From NCBI GenBank assembly GCA_034440575.1, contig JAOTOL010001338.1, positions 434,001 through 498,000 on the forward strand: a stretch of DNA of 64,000 nt, given 5' to 3'. This document shows positions 36,075-46,619 of the stretch, in pieces (the stretch's first letter is position 1; the number at the start of each line of letters is the position of its first letter). The DNA is from Imbricaverruca yamaguchii. Lineage: Eukaryota; Arthropoda; Thecostraca; Neoverrucidae. The notes under the pieces are model-generated. The model searched no databases, was not told the DNA's origin, and worked only from the letters and a program-made list of their open reading frames with translations. The position numbers were made by a program, and so were the translations under genes.

Positions 36075-37863
36075 GTCCCCGGCAGTGGTCCCCAGCAGTG
36101 GTCCCCAGCAGTGGTCCCCAGCAGTGGTCCCCAGCAGTGGTCCCCAGCAGTGGTCCCCAGCAGTGGTCCCCAGCAGTGGTCCCCAGCAGTGGTCCCCGGC
36201 AGTGGTCCCGGAGTGGTCCCCGGAGTGGTCCCCAGCAGTGGTCCCGAGTGGTCCAAGGGTCCCAGCAGTGGTCCAGCAGTGGTCCCCAGCAGTGGTCAGC
36301 AGTGGTCCCAGCAGTGGTCCCCAGCAGTGGTCCCCAGCAGTGGTCCCCAGCAGTGGTCCCCAGCAGTGGTCCCCAGCAGTGGCCCCAGCAGTGGTCCCCA
36401 GCAGTGGTCCCCAGCAGTGGTCCCCAGCAGTGGTCCCCAGCAGTAGTCCCCAGCAGTGGTCCCCAGCAGTGGTCCCCAGCAGTGGTCCCCAGCAGTGGTC
36501 CCCAGCAGTGGTCCCCAGCAGTGGTCCCCAGCAGTGGTCCCCAGCAGTGGTCCCCGGCAGTGGTCCCCAGCAGTGGTCCCCGGCAGTGGTCCCCGGCAGG
36601 GCGTGGTCCCCGGCAGTGGTCCCGGCAGTGGTCCGAGTGGTCCCCAGCAGTGGTCCCCAGCAGTGGTCCCCAGCAGTGGTCCCCAGCAGTGGTCCCCAGC
36701 AGTGGTCCCCAGCAGTGGTCCCCAGCAGTGGTCCCCGGCAGTGGTCCCCAGCAGTGGTCCCCGGCAGTGGTCCCCAGCAGTGGTCCCCAGCAGTGGTCCC
36801 CAGCAGTGGTCCCCGGCAGTGGTCCCCGGCAGTGGTCCCCAGCAGTGGTCCCCAGCAGTGGTCCCCAGCAGTGGTCCCCAGCAGTGGTCCCCAGCAGTGG
36901 TCCCCAGCAGTGGTCCCCAGCAGTGGTCCCCAGCAGTGGTCCCCAGCAGTGGTCCCCAGCAGTGGTCCCCAGCAGTGGTCCCCGGCAGTGGTCCCCAGCA
37001 GTGGTCCCCAGCAGTGGTCCCCAGCAGTGGTCCCCAGCAGTGGTCCCCAGCAGTGGTCCCCAAGCAGTGGTCCCCAGCAGTGGTGCAGTGGTCCCCAGCA
37101 GTGGTCCCCAGCAGTGGTCCCCAGCAGTGGTCCCCAGCAGTGGTCCCCAGCAGTGGTCCCCAGCAGTGGTCCCCAGCAGTGGTCCCCAGCAGTGGTCCCC
37201 GCAGTGGTCCCCAGCAGTGGTCCCCAGCAGTGGTCCCCAGCAGTGGTCCCCAGCAGTGGTCCCCAGCAGTGGTCCCCAGCAGTGGTCCCCAGCAGTGGTC
37301 CCCAGCAGTGGTCCCCAGCAGTGGTCCCCAGCAGTGGTCCCCAGCAGTGGTCCCCAGCAGTGGTCCCCAGCAGTGGTCCCCAGCAGTGGTCCCCAGCAGT
37401 GGTCCCCAGCAGTGGTCCCCAGCAGTGGTCCCCAGCAGTGGTCCCCAGCAGTGGTCCCCAGCAGTGGTCCCCAGCAGTGGTCCCCAGCAGTGGTCCCCGG
37501 CAGTGGTCCCCAGCAGTGGTCCCCAGCAGTGGTCCCCAGCAGTGGTCCCCAGCAGTGGTCCCCAGCAGTGGTCCCCAGCAGTGGTCCCCAGCAGTGGTCC
37601 CCAGCAGTGGTCCCCAGCAGTGGTCCCCAGCAGTGGTCCCCAGCAGTGGTCCCCAGCAGTGGTCCCCAGCAGTGGTCCCCGGCAGTGGTCCCCAGCAGTG
37701 GTCCCCAGCAGTGGTCCCCAGCAGTGGTCCCCAGCAGTGGTCCCCGGTAGTGGTCCCCGGTAGTGGTCTCCAGCAGTGGTCTCCAGCAGTGGTCCCCAGC
37801 AGTGGTCCCCAGCAGTGGTCCCCGGCAGTGGTCCCCAGCAGTGGTCCCCAGCAGTGGTCCCCA
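36075..37863. repeat. 13-bp minisatellite (CCCCAGCAGTGGT)
   Basis: Roughly 135 head-to-tail units, mostly identical, with CGGCAG variants scattered and a few deletions clustered at 36200-36310 and 36590-36640. The unit holds CCAGCAGTGG, close to a palindrome. Thirteen bases cycle through all frames every 39 bp without a stop, which explains the 600-residue ORFs on both strands. Confidence 0.98.
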
Positions 37864-38167
37864 CCACCTGAACATTGACGGCCTCAGCGCGCAGCGTCGT
37901 CAGCTGATAGACACGATGTACTGAGTCTGGGGAGGTGGGGGGGGGCGCCGCCACACGCGATGTCTTCAAAATGGACAGCTGGCGCACCACGTCCCCGGGG
38001 CAATACGTCACATTGCAATCGCACCACGTCGAGCTCATATACCGCGTCACCCAGTGCGGTGGTGGTGATGGAGTTGGGCTCGCAATATATCGCACCACAC
38101 ACTGTGGCCATGTCTCCGCCGGGCATGTAAAATATGGGGAAACAACCTAGAGTCATCGTAGTGCGCC
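37864..38167. other. No gene recognised
   Basis: Moderately GC-rich spacer. Confidence 0.4.
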
Positions 38168-38309
38168 TGACACACACACACACACACGCATACGCACACG
38201 CAAACGCACACAGACACAGATACACATACACACACATAGACTATAGACATATAGACACGAAGACACACATAGACATACGGACACACAAACACTTAAAGAC
38301 ACCCCCCAT

Positions 38310-38366
<57 letters not shown>

Positions 38367-38372
38367 ATAAAT
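38168..38372. repeat. CA-rich and (TA)n microsatellite
   Basis: Degenerate CA/ACAG repeats to 38335, then about 14 TA units at 38336-38362. Confidence 0.95.
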
Positions 38373-39194
38373 ATCCGGCTCCAAAACACACCGAATGAGG
38401 TTCAACTAGTTTTACCAGAGTGTAAGCTCAATGCTGTTTTGGAGAATACTTGGGGCTCAGGTGGTTGTCTGAATTCCAGGACTGTTCGGGGACCGGCACC
38501 GACACCGAGTCGTTGTGAACGGGAGATCTGAATGTTTTTCGTTCTGTTCTGTTGTCTCTTCTTCCGGTGATAGCATGCTGTAGAGTTGAAGAAGAAAGCT
38601 TGTCGGATATCTCACGCGTCTCCATATACTTGTGTCATGTTCGTGCTTGCAGCCCACATGACAGTTTGGTGAACACAGATGTGGCACTTGCAACGCCGGA
38701 AATCTAAAACTCTCCGTTATGAATAAACACGATATATATGATCTCCAATCTCAATGCATGGAAAATATTCTGTCCAAATGTGGGCATCCGATGGATAAAT
38801 CTAGCCAAGAGTACGTCTACTTGACTGTCTACCAAGTGCTTGCAGTTTAGGTGCTTCAACTTCCCAGGACAAGACTGCATGCTATGATGTGCCGGATGGC
38901 TGAAGATCACATAGATTGCCAGCGAAGTCTGCCAGCGAGATTGCGAGCACTATGGCGGTGAAGTATCCAGAGGTATTTTCCACAGCATTTAACAGCCATA
39001 TGTTTCACAACAACTGATGCGGCGCCTCTCTCGCGCCAGTGCAGAGTGGCGCCCCCATCCCGGTAACGATATAAACACTACACGGAATGTGAGCAAATTT
39101 GTCTGGCATTTCTACTGCCCTTCCATGATTTGCTGTCAACTTTTTGTTGCTTTTAGATTTTGTTCCAGCTTCGGCCTGGATTCATCGAAAAGCA
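38373..39194. other. No gene recognised
   Basis: Mixed composition with no assignable ORF. Confidence 0.4.
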
Positions 39195-39590
39195 TGCGCG
39201 CTGCAGACTGCGTCCACACCACATCAGCACCAACACCAACACCAGCAACACCAATGGATACCAACACCAGCTGCAGCGCTGTTGCCTGTGGTGTAGTTGA
39301 TAGCTTCGTGACACCGAACACCGACACCAGCTGCAGCGCTTTTTTGGTTAGTTTTCTCAAGCTGTTGCCTGTGGTGTAGTTGATAGCCTTCGTCGACACC
39401 GCGACACCAACGGGCACCAACACCAGCTGCAGCGCTGTTGCCTGTGGTGTAGTTGATAGCTTCGTCGACACCGCAACACCAACACCGACACCAGCTGCTG
39501 CGCTGTTGCCTGGTGGTGTAGTTGATAGCCTTCGTCGACACCGCAACACCAACACCGACACCAGCTGCTGTGCTGTTGCCTGCAATACCG
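39195..39590. repeat. ~70-bp tandem repeat, five copies
   Basis: The anchor GTTGCCTGTGGTGTAGTTGA recurs in full or in part at 39281, 39364, 39437, 39505 and 39575. Each unit also has CACCGACACCAGCTGCAGCG-like sequence. Confidence 0.88.
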
Positions 39591-39694
39591 TCTATAGCTC
39601 TTGTTCCGCACTCAACAGAATACTCCACGGTGTGCCGAACTTAAATTGCCTTCCTTCGGCCGTGACCGAAAATGACACCAACCGCCTTGTCGGG

Positions 39695-39852
39695 GACGAG
39701 TAGTCTAGGGGTAAGTTGCCCGTCTCACAATCGAGAGATTGTGGGTTCGAGTCTCGCCTGTCGCTACTCTTCGCCCGCGACCAATCGGCGCGAGAGATTG
39801 GCGGCGCTACATGACTTAGCGGTAGACGTGTCGTAAAACCAATAACCACCAC
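39695..39852 (+). mobile_element. tRNA-derived SINE type 2
   Basis: The 5' part is tRNA-like with A box TAGTCTAGGGGTAAG and B box GGGTTCGAGTCTCG, with an anticodon-arm-like CAATCGAGAGATTG between them. The body carries GGCGGCGCTACATGACTTAG and the 3' end is GTGTCGTAAAACCAATAACC. Clear TSDs are not visible. A 5'-truncated copy is at 45619-45749. Confidence 0.75.
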
Positions 39853-40024
39853 CGCCAAGAGCCTTGTCCGAGCGTGTGACAGATGTAGACTAAACGCGTC
39901 ACGTCTGACGCGCGTCCGTCCGCGGCACCAGTGGGTCGCGGCCCGGGTCCACTCCTCAGAAACCACTGTCAGTAGCAGCACAGTGCACATCTTTAAAAAC
40001 AGCGTCGACAGTCTTTGTAAGAAT
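39853..40024. other. No gene recognised
   Basis: Spacer with no feature. Confidence 0.4.
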
Positions 40025-40175
40025 AGGGGGCTTGCTTGTCAGCATTCCAGAGAGGGATGGTCGACGGATTTGGTGGTCAACTGGTTCAGTCTCCAGAGTG
40101 CAGCCAAGAATGGCCCTTGTGGCTCATAGTTGGGCTCATCTTTTACGTCCTTATGTCTTCATGTCTTTATGTCAT
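40025..40175 (+). repeat. Dispersed repeat shared with 58.8 kb
   Basis: Contains GATTTGGTGGTCAACTGGTT and CCTTGTGGCTCATAGTTG and ends in TTTATGTCTTYATGTC-like words. Matches 58795-58925. A weaker relative with GGCTCATAGTTGGG lies near 41340. Confidence 0.75.
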
Positions 40176-40374
40176 GAGCTGACGTCATGTCTCACGTCAC
40201 GTCTGACGTCAAGTCTGACACGCGTCCGCCCCCGGCACCAGCCAGCCGTGACTCCACTCGTCATGGGCTGAGCTGACGCAATGCGTCCACGTCAGGCGGC
40301 GAGCATAGATCACAGCTGGCCGACGATGTAGACAACGGCGCAGACGGGCCGCCGCTCACCGACGGCAGCTCGAG
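40176..40374. other. Unassigned segment rich in TGACGTCA-like words
   Basis: Several GACGTCA/ACGTCA words (40186-40215) are seen, but nothing shows they are used. Confidence 0.3.
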
Positions 40375-40655
40375 CGGCTCCCGCCCAGGCTTCCGCCCAG
40401 GCTTCCGCCCAGGCTTCCGCCCAGGCTTCCGCCCAGGCTTCCGCCCAGGCTTCCGCCCAGGCTTCCGCCCAGGCTTCCGCCCAGGCTTCCGCCCAGGCTT
40501 CCGCCCAGGCTTCCGCCCAGGCCTCCGCCCAGGCTTCCGCCCAGGCTTCCGCCCAGGCTTCCGCCCAGGCTTCCGCCCAGGCTTCCGCCCAGGCTTCCGC
40601 CCAGGCTTCCGCCCAGGCTTCCGCCTACGATTCCGCCCAGGCTTCCGCCCAGGCG
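40375..40655. repeat. 12-bp minisatellite (GCTTCCGCCCAG)
   Basis: About 23 units, almost all identical; one GCCTCC variant and one CTACGATTCC disruption near 40624. Confidence 0.97.
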
Positions 40656-41504
40656 CTACGCGATGTTTGCTCTACAGATTCATGCAGGGCATTAATCAGG
40701 CGAGGCGCCGAAGCTGTCCGGTGTCGAACTGTTGCGTCAGCTCTGAAGCCAACAGAAAATCTTCGACATTGTCACGTGTCACAACGACGATGTATGCCGA
40801 TACTCGCTGCACGTTCCCGGTGATCTTATGTGATGATGGAGATCGGGCAGATGCAGGAGGGGTGCCATGGTCGTGTGGCCACTCCCTTGATGGGAAGGTG
40901 GCGGCTCTCTGGACGGGAAAGGCGCCCATTTAGGAAGGCTGAAGGGCACCCTGCCCTTCTTTCCACGCTGAGCGGATATTCTTTCAGTCAAAAATGCCAC
41001 GTTCAGAGGAAAAGGTGCCCCTTCGAGACAAAAAGGCGTTTCGTATGCTCCAGTGATCCTTGCATTCAACGAATCTTACCGCCGAAAGTGCCCCTGCGAG
41101 GAAATGTGCCTCCTAAACTCGATGCAAGTCTTTGGATTGCCCCTGATGTTATGTGACGGTGACCTTTAGTTATGTTTAATTTCCGAAATGCCCAAACGAA
41201 TTCCAATAAAATGGTGTTCTGGCTGTCCGGGAACTGACAAATGCTAGACATTGTTCACACCACCGTGGCCCGGTAAATGCCAGGTGCCAACTTTCAGAAA
41301 CAGGTGTACTTGGGTCAGCAACCACCAAGTTCAGCAACTCTCACGGCTCATAGTTGGGTTTCACGTGGCGTCAAATTGTGATCAGAACCAGGGGAAGGTG
41401 ACAAGGCAACAATGTCCACAAACACCAATATCCATCGGCTGCGGCTGGACCAGGTGGAAGTCGCAAACTTACACCTGCGTATAGCACCACCTGCACCGGA
41501 GATG
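40656..41504. other. No gene recognised
   Basis: ORFs on both strands without domains. Confidence 0.4.
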
Positions 41505-42555
41505 TCGGACGTCAGTCTGCCCGCTGATGTTCAGGACGCACCAGCCGTCAGTCTGCCCGCTGATGTTGAGGACGCACCAGCCGTCAGTCTGCCCGCTGAT
41601 GTTGAGGACGCACCAGCCGTCAGTCTGCCCGCTGATGTTGAGGACGCACCAGCCGTCAGTCTGCCCGCTGATGTTGAGGACGCACCAGCCGTCAGTCTGC
41701 CCGCTGATGTTCAGGACGCACCAGCCGTCAGTCTGCCCGCTGATGTTGAGGACGCACCAGCCGTCAGTCTGTCCGCTGATGTTGAGGACGCACCAGCCGT
41801 CAGTCTGCCCGCTGATGTTGAGGACGCACCAGCCGTCAGTCTGCCCGCTGATGTTGAGGAAGCACCAGCCGTCAGTCTGCCCGCTGATGTTCAGGACGCA
41901 CCAGCCGTCAGTCTGCCCGCTGATGTTCAGGACGCACCAGCCGTCAGTCTGCCCGCTGATGTTGAGGACGCACCAGCCGTCAGTCTGCCCGCTGATGTTG
42001 AGGACGCACCAGCCGTCAGTCTGCCCGCTGATGTTGAGGACGCACCAGCCGTCAGTCTGCCCGCTGATGTTGAGGACGCACCAGCCGTAGTCTGCCCGCT
42101 GATGTTGAGGACGCACCAGCCGTCAGTCTGCCCGCTGATGTTGAGGACGCACCAGCCGTCAGTCTGCCCGCTGATGTTGAGGACGCAAGGACAGCCGTCA
42201 GTCTGCCCGCTGATGTTGAGGACGCACCAGCCGTCAGTCTGCCCGCTGATGTTGAGGACGCACCAGCCGTCAGTCTGCCCGCTGATGTTAAGAGGACGCA
42301 CCAGCCGTCAGTCTGCCCGCTGATGTTGAGGACGCACCAGCCGTCAGTCTGCCCGCTGATGTTGAGGACGCACCAGCCGTCAGTCTGCCCGCTGATGTTG
42401 AGGACGCACCAGCCGTCAGTCTGCCCGCTGATGTTGAGGACGCACCAGCCGTCAGTCTGCCCGCTGATGCTGAGGACGCACCAGCCGTCAGTCTGCCCGC
42501 TGATGTTGAGGACGCACCAGCCGTCAGTCTGCCCGCTGATGCTGAGGACGCACCA
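41505..42555. repeat. 36-bp minisatellite
   Basis: About 29 units of CCAGCCGTCAGTCTGCCCGC followed by TGATGTTGAGGACGCA, with GTTCAG, GCTGAG and TCCGCT variants. The plus strand from 41412 reads a 12-residue acidic repeat (PAVSLPADVEDA) for about 16 units, then a 1-bp deletion near 42088, a 3-bp insertion near 42187 and a 3-bp insertion near 42291 follow. Other frames are equally open, so coding use is not supported. Confidence 0.97.
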
Positions 42556-43204
42556 GCCGGTCGTGTTCGCTCGTGCCGCTCTGTTATGGACGGCTCTCCG
42601 ACCAAAGTGGATCACCGCCGCTGGAGCGTGCAGATGGCGGATGGGCGAGGAGGGGGGGGAGGCGGGTCGCATTAATGTCAGTTGGAAGCGCACAGGAAAT
42701 GTTCAAAGCCAGCGCTGCGTGGCGTTGCGATCTGAATTGAAAAGATCACTAGTGATGTTGAGGCTGCGAACTTCGACGACGTACCGCTGAAGAAATACTT
42801 GCTCCTGCCATGGCATTCTGTGAAATGGGGAACCATACAGCTATAAAGGAATATATTTTGGCAGCGAGATAGCACCAGGATCTACTTAGACTAGTGCCAT
42901 ATCGTGGTTTTCCATTGACTGCCTTTGAATACGAAGTTTACGAGAACCCTAAGAGCAGTGGGTGACTTAAAATCACGACGAAGTTGTACGACACCAGGTC
43001 TAGTGCACAAGCGAGCGCCACGTTGCAGGGCGTGCAACGAGCATGCTTCAAATTGCCCGACAGCAGAGTCGACGACGATTTAGTCTACAAAACAGTGTTT
43101 GCAATTTCATCTGCAGCTTCAATCATGCAGCGACCTCATCGGTGATAACGGAACAATAATAACCACATTGTGCTTCGGGCTCGCGCAAATACATCTATTT
43201 ATAA
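42556..43204. other. No gene recognised
   Basis: No domain in any frame. Confidence 0.4.
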
Positions 43205-43480
43205 TTCAATCTCCCACCATGCACATGTGGCAGATAATGCCAGGTCAATCCGTACCAGGTCAGGTCAGGCCAATCTGTAGCGGGTCAGATCAGGTCAAGT
43301 CGTAGCGCAACAGGACAGGCCAAACCGTAGGTCAGGTCAGGTCGAGCCGTGATAGGTCAATTCAGGATGAGCGGTAGCAGGTCAGGTCAAGCCGTAGCAT
43401 GCCAGGTCAGTTCAAGTCAAGCTACAGAAAGTCATGTCAGGTCAATTCGTAGCATGTCGGGTCAGATATAGCTGTCTAAA
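43205..43480. repeat. Degenerate GGTCAGGTCA array
   Basis: About ten loose units of 20-30 bp containing (A/G)GGTCAGGTCA and (C/A)CGTAGC. Many AGGTCA half-sites result. Confidence 0.75.
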
Positions 43481-43529
43481 TCCCACACCCACAATCTGCC
43501 CCAGTCACGCGTAACCGTCGTTGCACCCC

Positions 43530-43870
43530 CCCCCCCCACCACAGCTTCACTTGACATCGACGGCACAGTCATTCAACAAGTGCCAAGTTTCAAGTTCTTA
43601 GGAGTACATTTGGATCAGTAACTTAGCTTGAACAAACATATCACTGACATCACAAAGAGATGCGCGGAGAGCATCATCCTCCTCTCTGCACTGACAGGTA
43701 CAGACTGTGGAGGATACGGCAAAACACTCACGACTTCATTTGGTTGGACGCATTCTGGAATGCAACAGCACCTTTCATTCCATTTCGTCGGCACTGAATA
43801 ATAAGTTAAAAACCATTCAAAACAACTGCATTAGAAAAGCAATATTGGAGCCATCAGCTGCACATTTATA
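43530..43870 (+). pseudogene. LINE reverse-transcriptase C-terminal remnant (Jockey/I-like)
   Basis: Translation gives VPSFKFLGVHLDQ, a stop, LSLNKHITDITKRC, LTGTDCGGYGKTL, then after a frameshift near 43735 LNNKLKTIQNNCIRKAIL. In Jockey/I-group LINEs this order (FKFLGV, ITKRC, GGxxKTL, L..IQN.C.R) follows the catalytic core and reaches the connection region. It differs from the LINE at 3.1-5.1 kb. Non-functional fragment; clade by motif only. Confidence 0.6.
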
Positions 43871-43971
43871 TAGACCAGTATATATGTGTGTATATATGTG
43901 TGTATATACAGCTATGTGTGTGTCTATCTGTAGGTGGGAAACTGTGGGTCTATTTATAGGTGTGCATAAAG
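43871..43971. other. Short TATGTG-repeat spacer
   Basis: A few TATATGTGTG repeats, then the left TTAA of the next element. Confidence 0.5.
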
Positions 43972-45009
43972 TTAACACGCTCACGTCCGGGGGCAGATAT
44001 CTGCCCCCTCCGGGTTTCCTCATTTGCGGCCAAACTAATCGGATTAGCAAGGCCAAACCTCGCATAGCTGTTCATTGGTCATTTCCGCATATCCTCGCAC
44101 ATTTTTAACCCTGGGTCATCTCAGGTCAGGTCACCAGGTCAGGCGAAGTGACCCAACTACACTTGGAGTTCTAGGTGGCATAACTTCCAGAATAATTGGG
44201 CGATTGATTTCAAACTTATAACACGTCATGATCTCATTAGGGACCATAATATGTATGTCAAGTTTTTGTAGCATTGACCTTAGGTCAGGTCGCGGTCATG
44301 GCTTCCGCATTATAGGGCTATGGTAAAATATACAAATGTTTCCTGGTTACATATTTGCGCTCGGAATGATCCAACAACGGTTGTGGGATGTAGATGAAAG
44401 CTATACTCAATGTTACCGCTGACATTTTTGCTTGGTGACCTCACCAAGGTCATCTAAGGTCACCTGAGATCACCACACATTTCTGAGCATTACATCGCAC
44501 TGCATTGAGCCGGAAGGCTGAAATTACCGTCATTGTGCTTGTATCGCCAAGACGTATCGATTGATACATTGCATGACCTCCCTAGGCGATTTCATGACCT
44601 TGACCTGAGGTCATACCTTCATGGCCTTGACCTGAGGTCATGCCTTCATGACCTTGACCTGAGTTTCGGTTGGCCTGGCCTTAAATTACACTGCCTATTG
44701 TCGATAGCGCATTTCAAGGACCGTCGAATAGCGTTCGCCGTTTGTTTCGATCTGTTACAGGTCCTGAGATATGTGTCAATATCTGAGTTCCACCTGATCT
44801 GGTCGAATTTGACCTATGATGACCCAGTGACCAGAATGTTGACCTGAGCGAAAAATGACCGAAACACCTTCGATAGAGCCCGTCACCAGCTATCCAACGC
44901 CGTTTTCCGTTTGTCGCTAGCTAGCATCGTTCTAGAGATCTTAGGGGGCAGACATTTGCCCCCCAGGACATGCGAAGTTGGCGCGGACCTCCGGACGTGC
45001 GAGTGTTAA
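43972..45009. mobile_element. TTAA-flanked inverted-repeat element B (piggyBac-like, non-autonomous)
   Basis: TTAA at 43972-43975 and 45006-45009. Inside them the termini CACGCTCACGTCCGG and (inverted) CACTCGCACGTCCGG agree at 13 of 15 positions. Just inside the left end is the perfect 20-bp palindrome at 43989-44008 (G5, CAGATATCTG, C5); near the right end GGGGGCAGACATTTGCCCCC is its slightly changed counterpart. The interior is non-coding and rich in TGACCT/AGGTCA words. A transposase would have to come from elsewhere. Confidence 0.8.
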
Positions 45010-45551
45010 CCCTGCAGACATAGCTAACTCTATTAGCTCCAGTCCACTAATGGACGCACACATCGCTGCCTTCCGTTCCGGAACACAACAGCTGTGTTGT
45101 TGCCATGCCAACATCAAATCCACTGAAAGCCATCAGACACAGCGGCGCCTCGGGCCTGACAGGTGTGGCAAGCGTCGAGCATGGTGCACACCCACTCCAA
45201 GTACTATCCAAATTGCCGGCGTCCTTTCAGCTGTCGGCCTCGCCGCCGCCGACAGCCGCACGGCGCCTATGTTCACGGATGGCTCGCGACGCGAGGACAG
45301 TGCGGGCGCCGGAAGCGCGCCGGGCCGGGACTTGAGGCGGCGCTGCGCTGGGTCTGAAGGGGCGGCGCCGAGACGGGCCTGGCGCTCCTCAAGCGCTGCC
45401 AAACAAAACGTCTGCTGTCACCACCGCCGTGTCGATGCGCCCTAAAACCACAATCACACACACGCACACGTCACCACCGCCGGGTGGCCGCACCGGCCGC
45501 TAATTATCCCCCGAGAGCTCTTTGTTGTCGGGGTTTTGGGGCGCATCAACA
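45010..45551. other. Unassigned GC-rich segment
   Basis: ORFs in several frames on both strands, no domain recognised. A short TGTCGATGCGCCCTAAAACC near 45430 resembles the SINE-tail element. Confidence 0.4.
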
Positions 45552-45560
45552 GCAGATGTT

Positions 45561-45772
45561 GTGTTATCTGGGCGCTGTGTGACCAACGCAGTCGATGCGC
45601 CCGTAAGCCCCAAATAGCTCGTCTCACAATCGAAAGGTTGTGGGTTCGAGTCTCACCTGTCGCTACTCTTCGCCCGCGACCAATTGGCGTGAGGGATTGG
45701 CGGCGCTATATGACTTAGCGGTCGATGTGTCGTAAACCAATAACCAACCAAGCCCCAAATAGCCAACCAACT
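45561..45772 (+). mobile_element. SINE-tail-only insertion, copy 4, interrupted by a SINE
   Basis: The outer element starts at TCTGGGCGCTGTGTGACCAA, contains GCAGTCGATGCGCCCGTAAG and continues after the inner SINE with CCAACCAACT. Flanked by GCAGATGTT at 45552-45560 and 45773-45781, a plausible 9-bp TSD. Confidence 0.65.
45619..45749 (+). mobile_element. tRNA-derived SINE type 2, 5'-truncated, nested
   Basis: Begins inside the tRNA part (CGTCTCACAATCG), keeps the B box GGGTTCGAGTCTC, the body and the GTGTCGTAAACCAATAACCA tail. A perfect 14-bp TSD, AAGCCCCAAATAGC, at 45605-45618 and 45750-45763 places the insertion inside the tail element. Confidence 0.88.
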
Positions 45773-46434
45773 GCAGATGTTATACGGCGCCGTCCTCCGA
45801 GAGCTAAAAATGACCAGCCCAGCGATTTGTTGCCGCTGAAAATGTGTCCTTCCGGCAGTTAGCAGCGCCCTCACGACAACCTCCACCCGGTCATTCGTCA
45901 ACTTCGATAGTCCTCGGCTCTTGACGGAGGCGACATTTGTTTCCGCTGGATTCCGGGTGACCACGTTATCGTGGCGCACTCTGGCGGGCAGTCCATATGG
46001 ATCAGCGCCTCCTGCATATGCCGGCCGAACCGAATAGCTTTGCCAGCCCACTCTATCTTGTGTGGAGTTCGAGTAGCCAGGGAGGGGACAAGGGCCAGGC
46101 CTCTGACCCTCAGGTCAGCCGGCTAGCGCCTGCGGTCAGGATGTCGGGCTGACCAATGCCCGCGCCGGGACCTGGGAGGAGCAAGGGAGCACCGAACGCC
46201 AGTCCAAACACTTTGAAGAAATGCAACACAGCGCAACGAAGCATCAACTCACTTATCATTGTACAGAACACAAACTCAGTTTATGCTTATGCAGAAAATC
46301 AACTGTGGTTGTGCTGCGGTCGACGTGTCGTAAAACCATTAACAGCAATGTGTGTGCTGAAACCGAACATAAACTTAACTCAATTTGCGATATCAAGCAA
46401 CACGGTTGGATGAGTAGAAGCAGGTCCCTCCCGC
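45773..46434. other. No gene recognised; short SINE-tail fragment near 46318-46345
   Basis: TGCGGTCGACGTGTCGTAAA followed by ACCATTAAC matches the last ~30 bp of SINE type 2. The rest is unassigned. Confidence 0.5.
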
Positions 46435-46565
46435 TCACACAGCGCTACACTCAACACTCCCGCTCGCTCAACACCCAACACTCCCGCCCACAGCAGCGCT
46501 ACACTCAACACTCCCGCCCACAGCAGCGCTGCACTCAACACTCCCGCTCACTCACTACCACTACC
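46435..46565. repeat. ~30-bp minisatellite (CACTCCCGCCCACAGCAGCG)
   Basis: Four to five units with CTACACTCAA or CTGCACTCAA; the last units are disrupted. Confidence 0.85.
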
Positions 46566-46619
46566 CGTCCCCTCAGTGTACGTTTAACACCAACTCTGCA
46601 ACACTGATACTTTCATAAC

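Noticed and set aside
36028..38098. 550- to 615-residue ORFs on both strands
   Set aside because: Product of the 13-bp unit, which contains no stop in any frame; at least five frames are open.
39695..39852. A genuine tRNA gene at the type 2 SINE
   Set aside because: The acceptor stem does not close and the element continues with a body and tail shared with a second copy.
40186..40260. CRE-like enhancer of TGACGTCA words
   Set aside because: Only loose ACGTCA words in a GC-rich context and no nearby gene.
41412..42323. 303-residue acidic-repeat protein
   Set aside because: The 36-bp unit is open in other frames and strands too, and a 1-bp deletion near 42088 breaks the repeat frame; the short non-repeat start has no known domain.
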